64,000 nucleotides of DNA from JANNOG01 sp031398915. Its GTDB lineage: Bacteria; Actinomycetota; Actinomycetes; Actinomycetales; JBBAYJ01. The notes under the pieces were generated by a model. That model was not told the DNA's origin and ran no database searches. It saw only the letters and a program-made list of their open reading frames with translations. Of this stretch, positions 8,917 through 17,300 are shown in pieces. The DNA is taken from positions 1-64,000 of the forward strand of contig JANNOG010000069.1 in NCBI GenBank assembly GCA_031398915.1, in the 5' to 3' direction. Each line of letters starts with the position of its first letter. The stretch's first letter is position 1. The position numbers and the translations under genes are program-made.

Positions 8917-8937
8917 TCGACCAGGCGTGATCGACCA
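8903..8937. repeat. 14-bp tandem repeat spanning a stop codon
   Basis: The unit tcgaccaggcgtga occurs twice in direct contact (8903-8916, 8917-8930) plus a partial third copy. The first copy encodes the last residues and the TGA of the DUF2007-like gene. It looks like a local slippage duplication. Confidence 0.8.
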
Positions 8938-8955
8938 CGCCGGTAGGCGGGTGAC

Positions 8956-9648
8956 TCAGAACAGGCGCAGGCCCGGGTCGTCCCGGCCGGACAGTTCGGC
9001 GTAGTCCACCACCACGCAGCCGATGCCCCGATCGTGAGCGAGCGTCCGGGCCTGAGGGCGGATCTCCTGCGCGGCGAGGACCCCCCGCACCGGCGCCAAC
9101 AGCGGATCGCGGTTCAGCAGGGTCAGGTACCGGGTGAGCTGCTCGACCCCGTCGATGTCGCCCCGACGCTTGACCTCGACCGCCACGTGGCCGCCCGCCG
9201 CGTCTCGGAACAGGATGTCGACCGGCCCGATCGCCGTCGAATGCTCTCGTCGGACCAGATCCAGCCCGCTCCCCATCGTCACCGGATGAGCTGCCAGGAG
9301 CCGCTGCAGGTGAGCCTCGACGCCGTCCTTGACCAGACCCGGGTCGACACCCAACTCGGTGACGATGTCGTGATCGACGTCGAACAACGTGATGACCAGG
9401 ACGTCGTCACCCTTGCCCGCGGTCACCGTCCATTGCTCGGTGGCTCCGTCGGGAGCGTCGGGCCCGGGTGGTGACACGGTGAGGCGACACGGCGGGCTCA
9501 TCAAGTTGAGGGGCTTGTAGGACCCGCCATCCGAGTGCACAAGAACCGAACCGTCGGCCTTGACGATCAGCACGCGTCGGGCCTTCGCCAACGATGCGTC
9601 CAGACGACCCCGGTACACCACCGAGCATCGGGCCACCACGATCCGCAC
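8956..9648 (-). CDS. nucS: Mismatch-specific endonuclease NucS
   Basis: Mismatch-specific DNA endonuclease that carries out non-canonical mismatch repair in actinobacteria lacking MutS/MutL, working with the beta clamp. The 230-residue protein has the N-terminal beta domain (ARRVLIVKADGSVLVHSDG, YKPLNLMSPP) and the RecB-like nuclease core (GPVDILFRDAAGGHVAVEVKRRG), with the Asp and Glu-x-Lys catalytic residues. The C-terminal GRDDPGLRLF fits the family's clamp-binding tail. The frame is open further upstream, but GTG 9648 is preferred: homology begins at VRIVVARCSV and the codon lies 8 nt after a TAGGCT -10 box. Confidence 0.93.
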   Translation of the reverse strand: MRIVVARCSVVYRGRLDASLAKARRVLIVKADGSVLVHSDGGSYKPLNLMSPPCRLTVSPPGPDAPDGATEQWTVTAGKGDDVLVITLFDVDHDIVTELGVDPGLVKDGVEAHLQRLLAAHPVTMGSGLDLVRREHSTAIGPVDILFRDAAGGHVAVEVKRRGDIDGVEQLTRYLTLLNRDPLLAPVRGVLAAQEIRPQARTLAHDRGIGCVVVDYAELSGRDDPGLRLF

Positions 9649-9656
9649 GGTCGCCG

Positions 9657-9662
9657 AGCCTA
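9657..9662 (-). promoter_or_regulatory. -10 box for nucS (leaderless)
   Basis: TAGGCT on the minus strand, 8 nt before the GTG start at 9648. It supports the shorter NucS start and a leaderless message. Confidence 0.5.
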
Positions 9663-9703
9663 ACCCTGACGTCGACCGCGCCCCGTTGAGGGACACTGGT
9701 GGG

Positions 9704-10063
9704 GTGGTACGCCCTCGACCCCGCCGCAAGGGCGGCCCTGTCCGTGGTGGCTCGTCACGAGGTCGTGGCCCGGCACCACGCCTGGCGATCGCCGGGGACG
9801 ACCTGCCGGGGGACATCTCTCGCATGCTGGCGGCCGGCGAGGTCGCCGAGCAGCATGCCGACGGCGACTGGATGGTTCGCCGGATCACCGGTTCGTCGTC
9901 GACCAAGACGTACCGCTGCCCGGGGTGCGCCCAGGAGATCCGCCCCGCCACGCCGCACGTCGTCGCGTGGCCGGTCGATGCCCCGCTGCTGGGGGGCGAG
10001 GCCGTCGATGCCCGCCGCCACTGGCACTCCGGCTGCTGGACCAACCGGCTACGTCGCCGCTAG
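9704..10063 (+). CDS. Conserved actinobacterial protein with a Cys/His zinc-site motif
   Basis: A 119-residue protein divergent from nucS. The N-terminus is Arg/Gly-rich and basic (RPRPRRKGGPVRGG). The second half has the segment TKTYRCPGCAQEI, then TPHVVAW, then RRHWHSGCW: a C-x2-C plus H-x-H-x2-C pattern that should hold one zinc, like an HNH/treble-clef remnant. Similar small proteins are often annotated 'ATP/GTP-binding protein' in actinobacteria without support that I can see. Start GTG 9704 is chosen because GAGGGA lies about 12 bases upstream; longer in-frame starts would run through the nucS promoter. Nucleic-acid binding is plausible but unproven. Confidence 0.72.
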   Translation: MVRPRPRRKGGPVRGGSSRGRGPAPRLAIAGDDLPGDISRMLAAGEVAEQHADGDWMVRRITGSSSTKTYRCPGCAQEIRPATPHVVAWPVDAPLLGGEAVDARRHWHSGCWTNRLRRR

Positions 10064-10067
10064 CGGC

Positions 10068-11318
10068 TCAGCGGCGGTCCTGGTGGGGCACCACGACCTC
10101 CTGGATGATCAACAGGATGATCGCGGCGAGTGGCACGGCGACCAGCGCGCCCAGCAACCCCAGTAGCGAGCCGCCGATCAGGGCCGCGACCACGGCCAGA
10201 GTGCCGGGCACCGCCACCGATCGGGCGAATATCCGTGGCGCGATGATGTAGTTCTCGACCTGCTGATAGATGACGAACCAGATCGCCAGGACGATCGTGT
10301 CGCCCAGGATCGCCCACCACGACGCCCCCTCGATCGTCCCGGCGAACGACGACAGGGCGGTGATCGCGCAGGCCAGAATCGCGCCGAGGGTCGCGCCCAC
10401 CAGCGGGACCAGGCCCAGGACGCCGACGGCGAAGGCCAGTGCCACGGGGTAGCGGACGTCGAGCACGAGCATGACGATGAACGACAGCACGCCGTTGAGG
10501 GCGGCGACACTGACCTGCCCGATGACATAGCCACCGACCCGGCGTTGGGCCTCGGTGGCGATGGCGACGAACCGGGGCCGACCGCTGGCCGGGACCAACC
10601 GGTACAGGGCGCCGGTCATCGAGCGCAACGACACCAGGAAGTACAGCGTGAGGATGAGCACGGTGAAGACGCTGAACAATCCGGTGGCGACGGCGCGCCC
10701 GGCGCCCAGCACCCCGCCGAACACCGCGGCCGCCGCGTCCGACGACGTCAGTTGCTTCTCGACCTCGGCGTTGATCCGATCGAAGACCTCGTACTCGCGG
10801 TCGAGTCGTTGCGCCAGGTCACTGCTCTCGATGCGTTCGATGTACAGCGGGACCGCGCTTGCCAGGTCTCCGGTCTGTTCGACGACCACCGGGATGATGG
10901 TCGCGAAGAATCCGACGGCCACCAGCACCAGCAACACGAACGTCGAGGTGACCGCGATGCTGCGGGACATGCCACGTCGTTCGAGCTGACTGACCAACGG
11001 GTCGAGGCCGAGGGCGACGAACAGGGCGGCGAAGACCAGGGTGACCACCTGACTGGCCGCAGCGAACGAGTTGACGACCGCGAGCGCCGCCGTGACCCCC
11101 AGCGCACCGATGAAACCCGAGCGGAACGCCTCGAACCTGACAAGGGTCGGACGGCCGAGCCGACGGGTCCGCGCCTGGCGTCCCGCGGACTCGCCACCCT
11201 CTCCGAGCGCCGAGTCCGCCGACGAGTCACCCTCGGGATCCACTGCCGGGTCTGGCTCCGGCAGGCCCGGCAGGATCAACTGTTCGGTTTCGGGGTCCCT
11301 CGACGGCCCGGCCGTCAC
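10068..11318 (-). CDS. AI-2E family (PerM) permease
   Basis: A 416-residue polytopic protein of the AI-2E/PerM transporter family, named for TqsA; family members export signals or ions, and the substrate here is unknown. About eight hydrophobic segments are visible, including TM pairs near the N-terminus (VTAALAVVNSFAAASQVVTL) and the conserved C-terminal block with GTLAVVAALIGGSLLGLLGA and VPLAAI. The first 70 residues are a hydrophilic, acidic extension not needed for the fold. It starts 7 bp after the DivIVA-domain gene and probably shares its transcript. Confidence 0.88.
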   Translation of the reverse strand: MTAGPSRDPETEQLILPGLPEPDPAVDPEGDSSADSALGEGGESAGRQARTRRLGRPTLVRFEAFRSGFIGALGVTAALAVVNSFAAASQVVTLVFAALFVALGLDPLVSQLERRGMSRSIAVTSTFVLLVLVAVGFFATIIPVVVEQTGDLASAVPLYIERIESSDLAQRLDREYEVFDRINAEVEKQLTSSDAAAAVFGGVLGAGRAVATGLFSVFTVLILTLYFLVSLRSMTGALYRLVPASGRPRFVAIATEAQRRVGGYVIGQVSVAALNGVLSFIVMLVLDVRYPVALAFAVGVLGLVPLVGATLGAILACAITALSSFAGTIEGASWWAILGDTIVLAIWFVIYQQVENYIIAPRIFARSVAVPGTLAVVAALIGGSLLGLLGALVAVPLAAIILLIIQEVVVPHQDRR

Positions 11319-11325
11319 TACCGAC

Positions 11326-12615
11326 CTACCTGGCGCGTTCGGTCTCGGCCATCTCGACGGATCGAGGGGCCTGGTTCGCTTCGACGATGACCTTCAGCTC
11401 TTCGTCGGTCGGTACCTCCGCAGTGCCGTTTCCGGCCTCGATCGCGCCGCCCGGCGACCCGTTCTCCTTGGGTGCTTCGGGCAGGCCGGGAAGTGCCGAC
11501 GCACCCAGCAGTGTCCGCAGCTGGTTGATGTGGGCCATGGCGCTCTCGCGCTGCTTGACCAGCTCGTCGACCTCACGCTGAGTGGCGCTACGGGTCCGCT
11601 CGGCCTCGGCGCGAGCCTCGGTGAGTACCCGTTCGGCGTGCAGGCGTGCCTGGGCGAGGACCTCGTCGGCGTTACGACGGGCGTTGCCGAGCAGGGACTT
11701 GGCCTGCTCGTCGGCGTTGCGCCGGATGGCCTCGGCGGTTTCGAGTGCCTTGGCGGATCGGGCCTCGGCCGCACTGGCGCGTCCTTCGGCCTCGCTGACC
11801 AGCGTCTGGGCCTGCTGCAGGGCTGCCTCGTGGCGGGCCGCGATCTCGCGCTCGGCCTCTTCGCGACGCGACGCGAGTTCCATCTCGAGCTCGGAGCGCT
11901 GCTGGTCGGTGTCCTCGCGGGTACGTTCGAGGAGGACCTCGGCGGCGGCTCGCATCTCGTCGGTTTCACGCTTGGCGTTCGCCCGCAACTCGTCGGCCTC
12001 ACGCTTGCCGGCGACCCGTGCGGCAGTCGCCTCGCGGTCGGCGGTCGCCTTGAGTTTGGCCGCGTCGCGCTCGACGGTGGACCGCTTCTCGGACGCCTCC
12101 TGCTCGGCGCTGCCGACCAGGTTGGCAGCCGTGCGCTCGGCAGTCGAGACCATGTCCTCGACCCGACGGCTGGTGTCGGCTGTCAGCTGCTCGGATTCGG
12201 CCTGCGCCCGCTCGCGCATCTCGTTCGATTCGCGGGCGGCCGTGGCGCGCATCTCCGCGACCGCGGCCTCGGAGGCCGCCCGCAACTCGGTGACCTCGAG
12301 TCGGGCCTGGGCCCGGATCTCCTCGGCGTCGGCCTGGGACGAGGCCACCATCTCGGACGCCTGCTCTTCGGCGAGACGTAGCAGCTGTTCGATGCGCGAG
12401 CCCAGCCCGGCGTAGGTGGGGCGATCCGACTCACGGAGCTGACGGTGCGACTCGGCCAACTCGCCGGCCAGCTTCATCGACCGGTTGTCGAGGTCCTCGA
12501 CCCGGGAGCGGGCATCCGTGAGAGACCGTTCGAGTTGTTTGAGCTTGGCCTCGACTTGGGTGCGGTCGTAGCCGCGCATGACGACGTCGAACTCGCTGGG
12601 GCGGATCTCGCTCAC
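11326..12615 (-). CDS. DivIVA-domain coiled-coil protein (Scy/FilP-like position)
   Basis: A 429-residue cytoskeletal-type protein. The N-terminus carries the membrane-curvature DivIVA domain (RPSEFDVVMRGYDRTQVE), followed by an almost unbroken coiled coil (about residues 30-380) rich in Ala, Glu and Arg with heptad and longer-period repeats, and a hydrophilic tail. In Streptomyces, the polarity proteins Scy and FilP are encoded next to methylmalonyl-CoA epimerase not far from the atp genes, and this gene holds the same position beside the epimerase. It is much shorter than Scy and longer than FilP, so orthology is inferred from context. GTG 12615 is preferred over 12621 because GGAGGA lies 6 bases before it. 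Confidence 0.85.
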   Translation of the reverse strand: MSEIRPSEFDVVMRGYDRTQVEAKLKQLERSLTDARSRVEDLDNRSMKLAGELAESHRQLRESDRPTYAGLGSRIEQLLRLAEEQASEMVASSQADAEEIRAQARLEVTELRAASEAAVAEMRATAARESNEMRERAQAESEQLTADTSRRVEDMVSTAERTAANLVGSAEQEASEKRSTVERDAAKLKATADREATAARVAGKREADELRANAKRETDEMRAAAEVLLERTREDTDQQRSELEMELASRREEAEREIAARHEAALQQAQTLVSEAEGRASAAEARSAKALETAEAIRRNADEQAKSLLGNARRNADEVLAQARLHAERVLTEARAEAERTRSATQREVDELVKQRESAMAHINQLRTLLGASALPGLPEAPKENGSPGGAIEAGNGTAEVPTDEELKVIVEANQAPRSVEMAETERAR

Positions 12616-12676
12616 TGACACTCCTCCGTAATTGCGCCGGTCGGACCGTGCGGACGAACGGCGCGACGATGGCCAA

Positions 12677-12704
12677 ACACTAGTCGTCCAGCGGGGTTAT
12701 GGAA
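12677..12704 (-). promoter_or_regulatory. Possible promoter of the DivIVA-domain gene
   Basis: On the minus strand, TTCCAT (12699-12704) and TAGTGT (12677-12682) are separated by 16 bp and lie about 60 bp upstream of the DivIVA-gene start, overlapping the end of the epimerase gene. A weak match. Confidence 0.3.
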
Positions 12705-13173
12705 CCCCCCGAACCTCCACGAGCTCGACGAGGACGCCGAACGCGTCGCCCGGATGTACGAAGTTCACCCGGGTGCCAGCCGTGCCGGTTCGTGCCGTGT
12801 CGTAGATCACGCGCAGGCCTCGGCGGCGCAGCGCATCTGCGGCCTCGTCGACGTCTGTCACCTGCAATGCCAACTGCTGCAAGCCGGGGCCGCGACGGTC
12901 GAGGAAGCGTCCGATCACCGAGTCCTGGCCTGCCGGGGCCAACAATTGCACGACGCCGGTCGAGGGATCCTGCGGCGACGGCGTCAGCATCGCCTCGTCG
13001 ACCGCCTGGTCGGCGTTGCGCTCGCGGTGATAGGTCGACAACCCGAAAACGGTGGCGAAGAAGTCGGCGGCGTCGTCCAGATCGGGTACGGCGATCCCGA
13101 CATGATCGACACGCACTACCTGCACCACAGGGGTCGTGACATCGTGCGCGCCGTCGCCCGCCGCCTCGTCCAT
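12697..13173 (-). CDS. mce: Methylmalonyl-CoA epimerase
   Basis: Interconverts (2S)- and (2R)-methylmalonyl-CoA in the propionyl-CoA/succinyl-CoA route. The 158-residue vicinal-oxygen-chelate protein has the metal-ligand positions of the family: the His of VDHVGIAVPDLD, the His/Gln region of GPGLQQLALQV and the Glu of GVLVELVEV. GTG 13179 is in frame, but ATG 13173 lies 6 nt after a TAACCT -10 box and fits a leaderless start. It is divergent from meaB, whose product protects the mutase in the same pathway. Confidence 0.92.
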   Translation of the reverse strand: MDEAAGDGAHDVTTPVVQVVRVDHVGIAVPDLDDAADFFATVFGLSTYHRERNADQAVDEAMLTPSPQDPSTGVVQLLAPAGQDSVIGRFLDRRGPGLQQLALQVTDVDEAADALRRRGLRVIYDTARTGTAGTRVNFVHPGDAFGVLVELVEVRGVP

Positions 13174-13179
13174 CGCCAC

Positions 13180-13203
13180 AGGTTAGGCGCTGCCTCCTAC
13201 GCT
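13180..13203. promoter_or_regulatory. Divergent leaderless -10 boxes of mce and meaB
   Basis: TAACCT on the minus strand (13180-13185) lies 6 nt before the mce ATG, and TACGCT on the plus strand (13198-13203) lies 7 nt before the meaB GTG. The two boxes are only 12 bp apart, so each promoter's upstream region overlaps the other gene's start. Confidence 0.5.
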
Positions 13204-13210
13204 GCGCTGT

Positions 13211-14362
13211 GTGGACGTCGAGGCCCAGCTGATCGCCGCCGCGCGGGCCGGGTCGCGACGCGCCGTCGGTCGGCTGTTCAGTGCGGCCGAAGACGTCGCC
13301 GCCCAGCCACGAAGCCCCCGGGCCGGTCGACTGAGCGCTGCGCTCGCGGCCGCGCTGGCCGAACCGGATGTCGGGCCGGCCCGGGTGATCGGGCTGACCG
13401 GTCCGCCGGGCGCCGGCAAGTCCACCCTGGCTGCGGCCCTGGCTGAGGCGTTCGTCGCGGCTGGGCGTCGGGTCGCCGTGCTCGCCGTCGACCCGTCCAG
13501 CCCGCTGACCGGCGGGGCCCTGCTGGGTGACCGGGTGAGGTTCGTGGATTCCACCAGACCGTTGCCGGGGCACGACACCGCGCTGGTGGTCCGCTCTATG
13601 GCAGCCCGTGGTGAGGCCGGGGGGCTGTCGGCGGCGATCCCGCTCGCCGTGGCGGTGGCGGTCGCCGTCGGTTATCACGAGGTGATCGTCGAGACGGTCG
13701 GTGTCGGTCAGGCCGACATCGCGGTCACCAGGTACGTCGACACCACCGTCCTGGCGGTACCCCCCGGACTGGGTGACGAGATCCAGGCCCTCAAGGCCGG
13801 CATCGCAGAGGTCGCGGACATCGTCTGCGTGACGAAGGCCGACCTGCCCGGTAGCGCCGACACCGCTCGGCAGTGGCATCTCGCGCTACCGGTCGCCGCG
13901 CCCGCGGGCTGGACTCCTCAGGTGGTGTCGTCGGCCGCTCACGCAGCTGACGTGGCCGCGCTGGTCAAGGCTCTGGACGAGCACGCGGCATGGCGGGCAT
14001 CGCGGGGGTACCGCCGACCGTTGGGCCCACCCGCCCTCGACCCCTCACTGGACCCCTCACTGGACCCCTCACTCGACCCCGCCCTCGACCTCTCCACGGC
14101 GCCCCGTGTCGACTGGGACGGGGTGCGTGGCGCCGCCGAGGCCACAGACACCGCGACGACACTCGTGCTGCTGGGCGAGGCGGTACTGGCCGAGGCCCGC
14201 GGTCGGACCCGCCCCGGCACCCCTGCGTCGCAGGTATTGGCGGCAGCCGGATTGCACGGGGTGATCCAGCCGGATGACCTCGACCCCGCATCGCTCTCCT
14301 CCGCGGCGGGCCTCACCGCTCTCGTGGCCACGGTGAGGAGTCGGATCGCCTCGCTCAGCTGA
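13211..14362 (+). CDS. meaB: MeaB/ArgK-type G3E GTPase, methylmalonyl-CoA mutase chaperone
   Basis: GTPase that guards methylmalonyl-CoA mutase and gates adenosylcobalamin loading. The 383-residue protein shows G1 GLTGPPGAGKSTLA, VDPSSPLTGGALLGDRVR, the switch segment VETVGVGQADI and the base-recognition motif TKADLPGS. An insertion around residues 277-294 consists of tandem DPSL units (see the repeat at 14039) and is unusual for the family. The C-terminal helices resemble the dimerisation arm. GTG 13211 follows a TACGCT box by 7 nt. The pathway partner mce is divergent. Confidence 0.93.
   Translation: MDVEAQLIAAARAGSRRAVGRLFSAAEDVAAQPRSPRAGRLSAALAAALAEPDVGPARVIGLTGPPGAGKSTLAAALAEAFVAAGRRVAVLAVDPSSPLTGGALLGDRVRFVDSTRPLPGHDTALVVRSMAARGEAGGLSAAIPLAVAVAVAVGYHEVIVETVGVGQADIAVTRYVDTTVLAVPPGLGDEIQALKAGIAEVADIVCVTKADLPGSADTARQWHLALPVAAPAGWTPQVVSSAAHAADVAALVKALDEHAAWRASRGYRRPLGPPALDPSLDPSLDPSLDPALDLSTAPRVDWDGVRGAAEATDTATTLVLLGEAVLAEARGRTRPGTPASQVLAAAGLHGVIQPDDLDPASLSSAAGLTALVATVRSRIASLS
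14039..14092. repeat. 12-bp in-frame tandem repeat inside meaB
   Basis: The unit gacccctcactg occurs twice exactly and then twice with changes, encoding (DPSL)3-DPAL-DL between the GTPase core and the C-terminal helices. Copy number could vary by slippage without shifting the frame. Confidence 0.85.
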
Positions 14363-14371
14363 TGGCCTCGT

Positions 14372-16593
14372 TCAGCCGATGGCCACGCTGGCCTCGACGG
14401 CCAGGTCGTCGACCGCGAGTACGACCAGCGACGTGGTGGTCGCTGCGCCGTCGGCCGTACTGCCCGAGAGCCTCACCACGACGCTGTCGCCGGTGACGAC
14501 GACCGCCTCGATGTAGGACCACCCTGCCTGGCCGGCCTCGGCCTGCGGCGACCAGCGGGCGCTCTCGACGACGGCGTCACCGGCGACGTCGACGGCGAGG
14601 ACGCTCGGCCCGTAACTGCCGCGCAGCGGTTCGACGCCGGCCACCCCCGGGTTCGGCTCCTCGGTGTACTGCGGGTAGAAGTCGACCGGAACGATCGCCA
14701 TCGACCGCTCGGGCAGGTAGGTGAATGCCCGACTGTCCCACTCGACCTGCGACGACGAATCGGGCCACACCATCGACGCGACCGAGCGGGGCGCCGTGAG
14801 GTCGGTGAGGTCGAACATCTCCGCCTTGGTGCCCGTGGTCACGCCGTCGGTGGTCGCCTCCTGACCGATCCCCAGCAACCGAGACCCGCCGATCGGGTGC
14901 AGGTACGCCGAATACCCCGTCACCTTGAGCTCGCCGGTGGTTCGCGGTGCCGTCGGGTCGGACAGATCCACGGTGTAGAGCGGGTCGGTTTGGCGGAACG
15001 TGACGATCACGGCGATGTCACCGAACCACCGAACGGCCCGAATCGACTCGTCGGGGCCGAGGCCGTCCAGTCGGCCCACCTGGACCAGCGCGCCGTCGGC
15101 CTCGGCCAGTACGTGCACCGACGATTGCGTGGCGGTCGGCGCCGGGGCGAGTACCTGGTTGGAGACCGCGTCGTCGGGGGCGATCTCGTCGGTGGCGATC
15201 TCGTCGGTGGCGATATCGGGGGCGGACGTCTCGCCGCGCGGTGACGAGGTGGTGGTGGCGACGCGCAGGTAGCCGTCCTCGGCGCTGATCGCCCAACGGC
15301 CCAACAACCAACCGTCGACCGTGCCCGAGGCAAGGTACGTGGTCTGCTGCGGCAGCGACACGTCGAAGCCGTGCAGGTCAGTGGCAGGATCAGTGATCCC
15401 CGTCGCATTCCAGCCGCCGGCCGTCGTCGCAACGTAGAGCCGGTCGGTCGAGGCGTATACGTTCTCGCCGTTGGCCGTCACGGCGTCGGCATCGACGACG
15501 AGGCCGTCGTCGTCGGCGGCGAGTGGGTCCAGCGTCATCACGGTCAGCGTGCCCAGGCCACTGTCGACCCCGGGATGGGCGACCGCTGCACAATCCAGCA
15601 CCGGCCCGCGGGTCACGGCGCCGTCGTCGGTACGGGTGATCCGCTGGGGTAGCCACGCGTCGGCGGTGACCGCGCGGATGACCTCACGATTGAACTCGGT
15701 AGCCGCCGCCTCGTCCAGGACCGCACCGTCGGAGCCGGTCGGAGAAGGCCCGCCCGGGTAGGCGAAAACGAGGGAGGGCAGTGAGGTGGTGACCAGTCGG
15801 ATGCTGCCGCCGGCGGCGCGCGCCGACAGGTAGTTGCCCTCGACCTCCAGCGAGGCCACCACCGCCGGTGCCGCCGGGTCGCTGACGTCGACGGTGGTGA
15901 CGACGGTGGTAGCGATCCCGGGGACGTAGCTGGACGACATCGACCGGTCATCGGCTGCATCGGCACCCAGCAGACCGGGCTGCTCGATCCACCCGTAGGA
16001 CAACACGACGACGCGATCGCCGCTCAGCAGCAATTCGCCGCCGCCCCTCCGCCCTCGAATCGTCCGGCGCCCGGCCCGGTGTTGAGGGACACCCGGGCGA
16101 CGACAGCGGCGCTGGTGACGTCGGTGAGCACCAGATCGGTGCCGACCATCGTGTAGACGACGCCAGACCCGGTCTTCAGGACGGCGGGTTCGTCGACGCC
16201 GGCCTCCTGGACATTGGTCCCCGACTCGGACGTACCGACACCGGCGTCCAACCCCCCAGCCGCGGCCCGCGACGTCCCCTGGCCTGCGCTCTCATCGGCA
16301 CTCGCGGCCTCGGGAACGCCGGTGCCGAAGGCCGTCATCGGGCCACCGAGTCCGTAGGGCCCCACCTCGGCAAGTCCCGCCTCGGTGTACCAGGAATCGA
16401 GGGCCTCGCACGAATCGAACGGGATCAGCCCGGCCGCGGCAGCCTCTGGAGCAGCCAGGGTGCTGATCACGATCGCGGCCGAGCTCACGGTCACCGCGGT
16501 GGCAGCGGCGATCACCGCGGTACGCCAACCCCGGCGACCGACCCGAGGAGAGCGATCAGGTTGGGCCGTGTGGTCGGTGATGTCTGCACCCAT
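14372..16593 (-). pseudogene. Secreted beta-propeller domain protein, interrupted by a one-base frameshift
   Basis: Read with one missing base restored, this is a protein of about 740 residues of the secreted beta-propeller family (Beta_propel type). The first part (from ATG 16593, GGGAG upstream) has an N-terminal TM/signal segment (AVIAAATAVTVSSAAIVIST) and the family hallmark TNVQEAGVDEPAVLKT before repeated blades such as VVYTMVGTDLVL. In its own frame it stops after RFEGGGAAANCC; the continuation ELLLSGDRVVVLSYGW is in another frame, joined by adding one G within the GC-rich run at 16034-16050. The rest is intact to 14374, so either a recent mutation or a sequence error is possible. The family's function is unknown. 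Confidence 0.8.
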
Positions 16594-16682
16594 GATGTCT
16601 CCCGGGTCGTCGAGTGCCTGCGTGTGGTGATGAGACTCCGGCGCCGCGCGTCTGGTTCCCGCCCACCCGCGACAGAGTTACG

Positions 16683-16688
16683 TAAAGT
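16683..16688 (+). promoter_or_regulatory. -10 box for the membrane protein/lipoprotein pair (leaderless)
   Basis: TAAAGT, 6 nt before the GTG at 16695. It lies between the divergent beta-propeller gene and the membrane-protein gene. Confidence 0.5.
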
Positions 16689-16694
16689 CGTGAC

Positions 16695-17300
16695 GTGGTG
16701 CCCCGGGCGGTGTGGACGTCGATTGCCGGGCTGGGGATCGTCGCCACCACCGTGGGAGTCGTCATGCTGGCCGTGGCCGCACCGCCGGACGTTCTGGGGG
16801 CGTCCGTATCCAGCCCGGGGTTGGTCACCACCGGTGCCGGAGTGGCGGCGTTGACCGGTGAGGACATCCGAGTGGAGGTGCAGGGCCGCGGCAGGGTGTT
16901 CATCGGCGTCGCCCGGACCGCGGACCTGGCAGTCTGGGTGGGGGACGCGACAGGTGTCGAAGTCACCGGACTGCTCGCCGCAGATGCCCTCCGGGCGCAG
17001 CCACTCACCGGCTCAGCGGTCGTGCCTGATCCGACGATGAGCGACATCTGGCTCGACTCAGCTGCGGGGGAGGGGTCGACCGCGTTGGTGCTGACGCGGC
17101 CGGACCCGGAGTGGTCGGTGGCCGTGGTGGGCCCCGGCGACGTGGATCTGGAGTGGACCTCCGGTGCCCGGCATCCCGCTGCCTGGCCGACCACGGTCAT
17201 CGGACTGCTGGTCGCGGTGGCCGCCGTCCTGGCGCTGTCCCGGCGAAACGCCATCGCCGCGCGCCGCAGGCCGAGACGACGACACCGAAGGCCGCGATGA
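16695..17300 (+). CDS. Predicted bitopic membrane protein of unknown function
   Basis: A 201-residue protein with a TM helix at each end: about residues 8-30 (SIAGLGIVATTVGVVMLAVA) and about 165-185 (TTVIGLLVAVAAVLALS), then a strongly basic cytoplasmic tail (RRRPRRRHRRPR). The roughly 130 residues between them are extracytoplasmic and beta-rich (VRVEVQGRGRVFIGVART style). I do not recognise a domain. It overlaps the following lipoprotein gene by ATGA, so the two products are translationally coupled and probably act together at the cell envelope. Confidence 0.72.
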   Translation: MVPRAVWTSIAGLGIVATTVGVVMLAVAAPPDVLGASVSSPGLVTTGAGVAALTGEDIRVEVQGRGRVFIGVARTADLAVWVGDATGVEVTGLLAADALRAQPLTGSAVVPDPTMSDIWLDSAAGEGSTALVLTRPDPEWSVAVVGPGDVDLEWTSGARHPAAWPTTVIGLLVAVAAVLALSRRNAIAARRRPRRRHRRPR

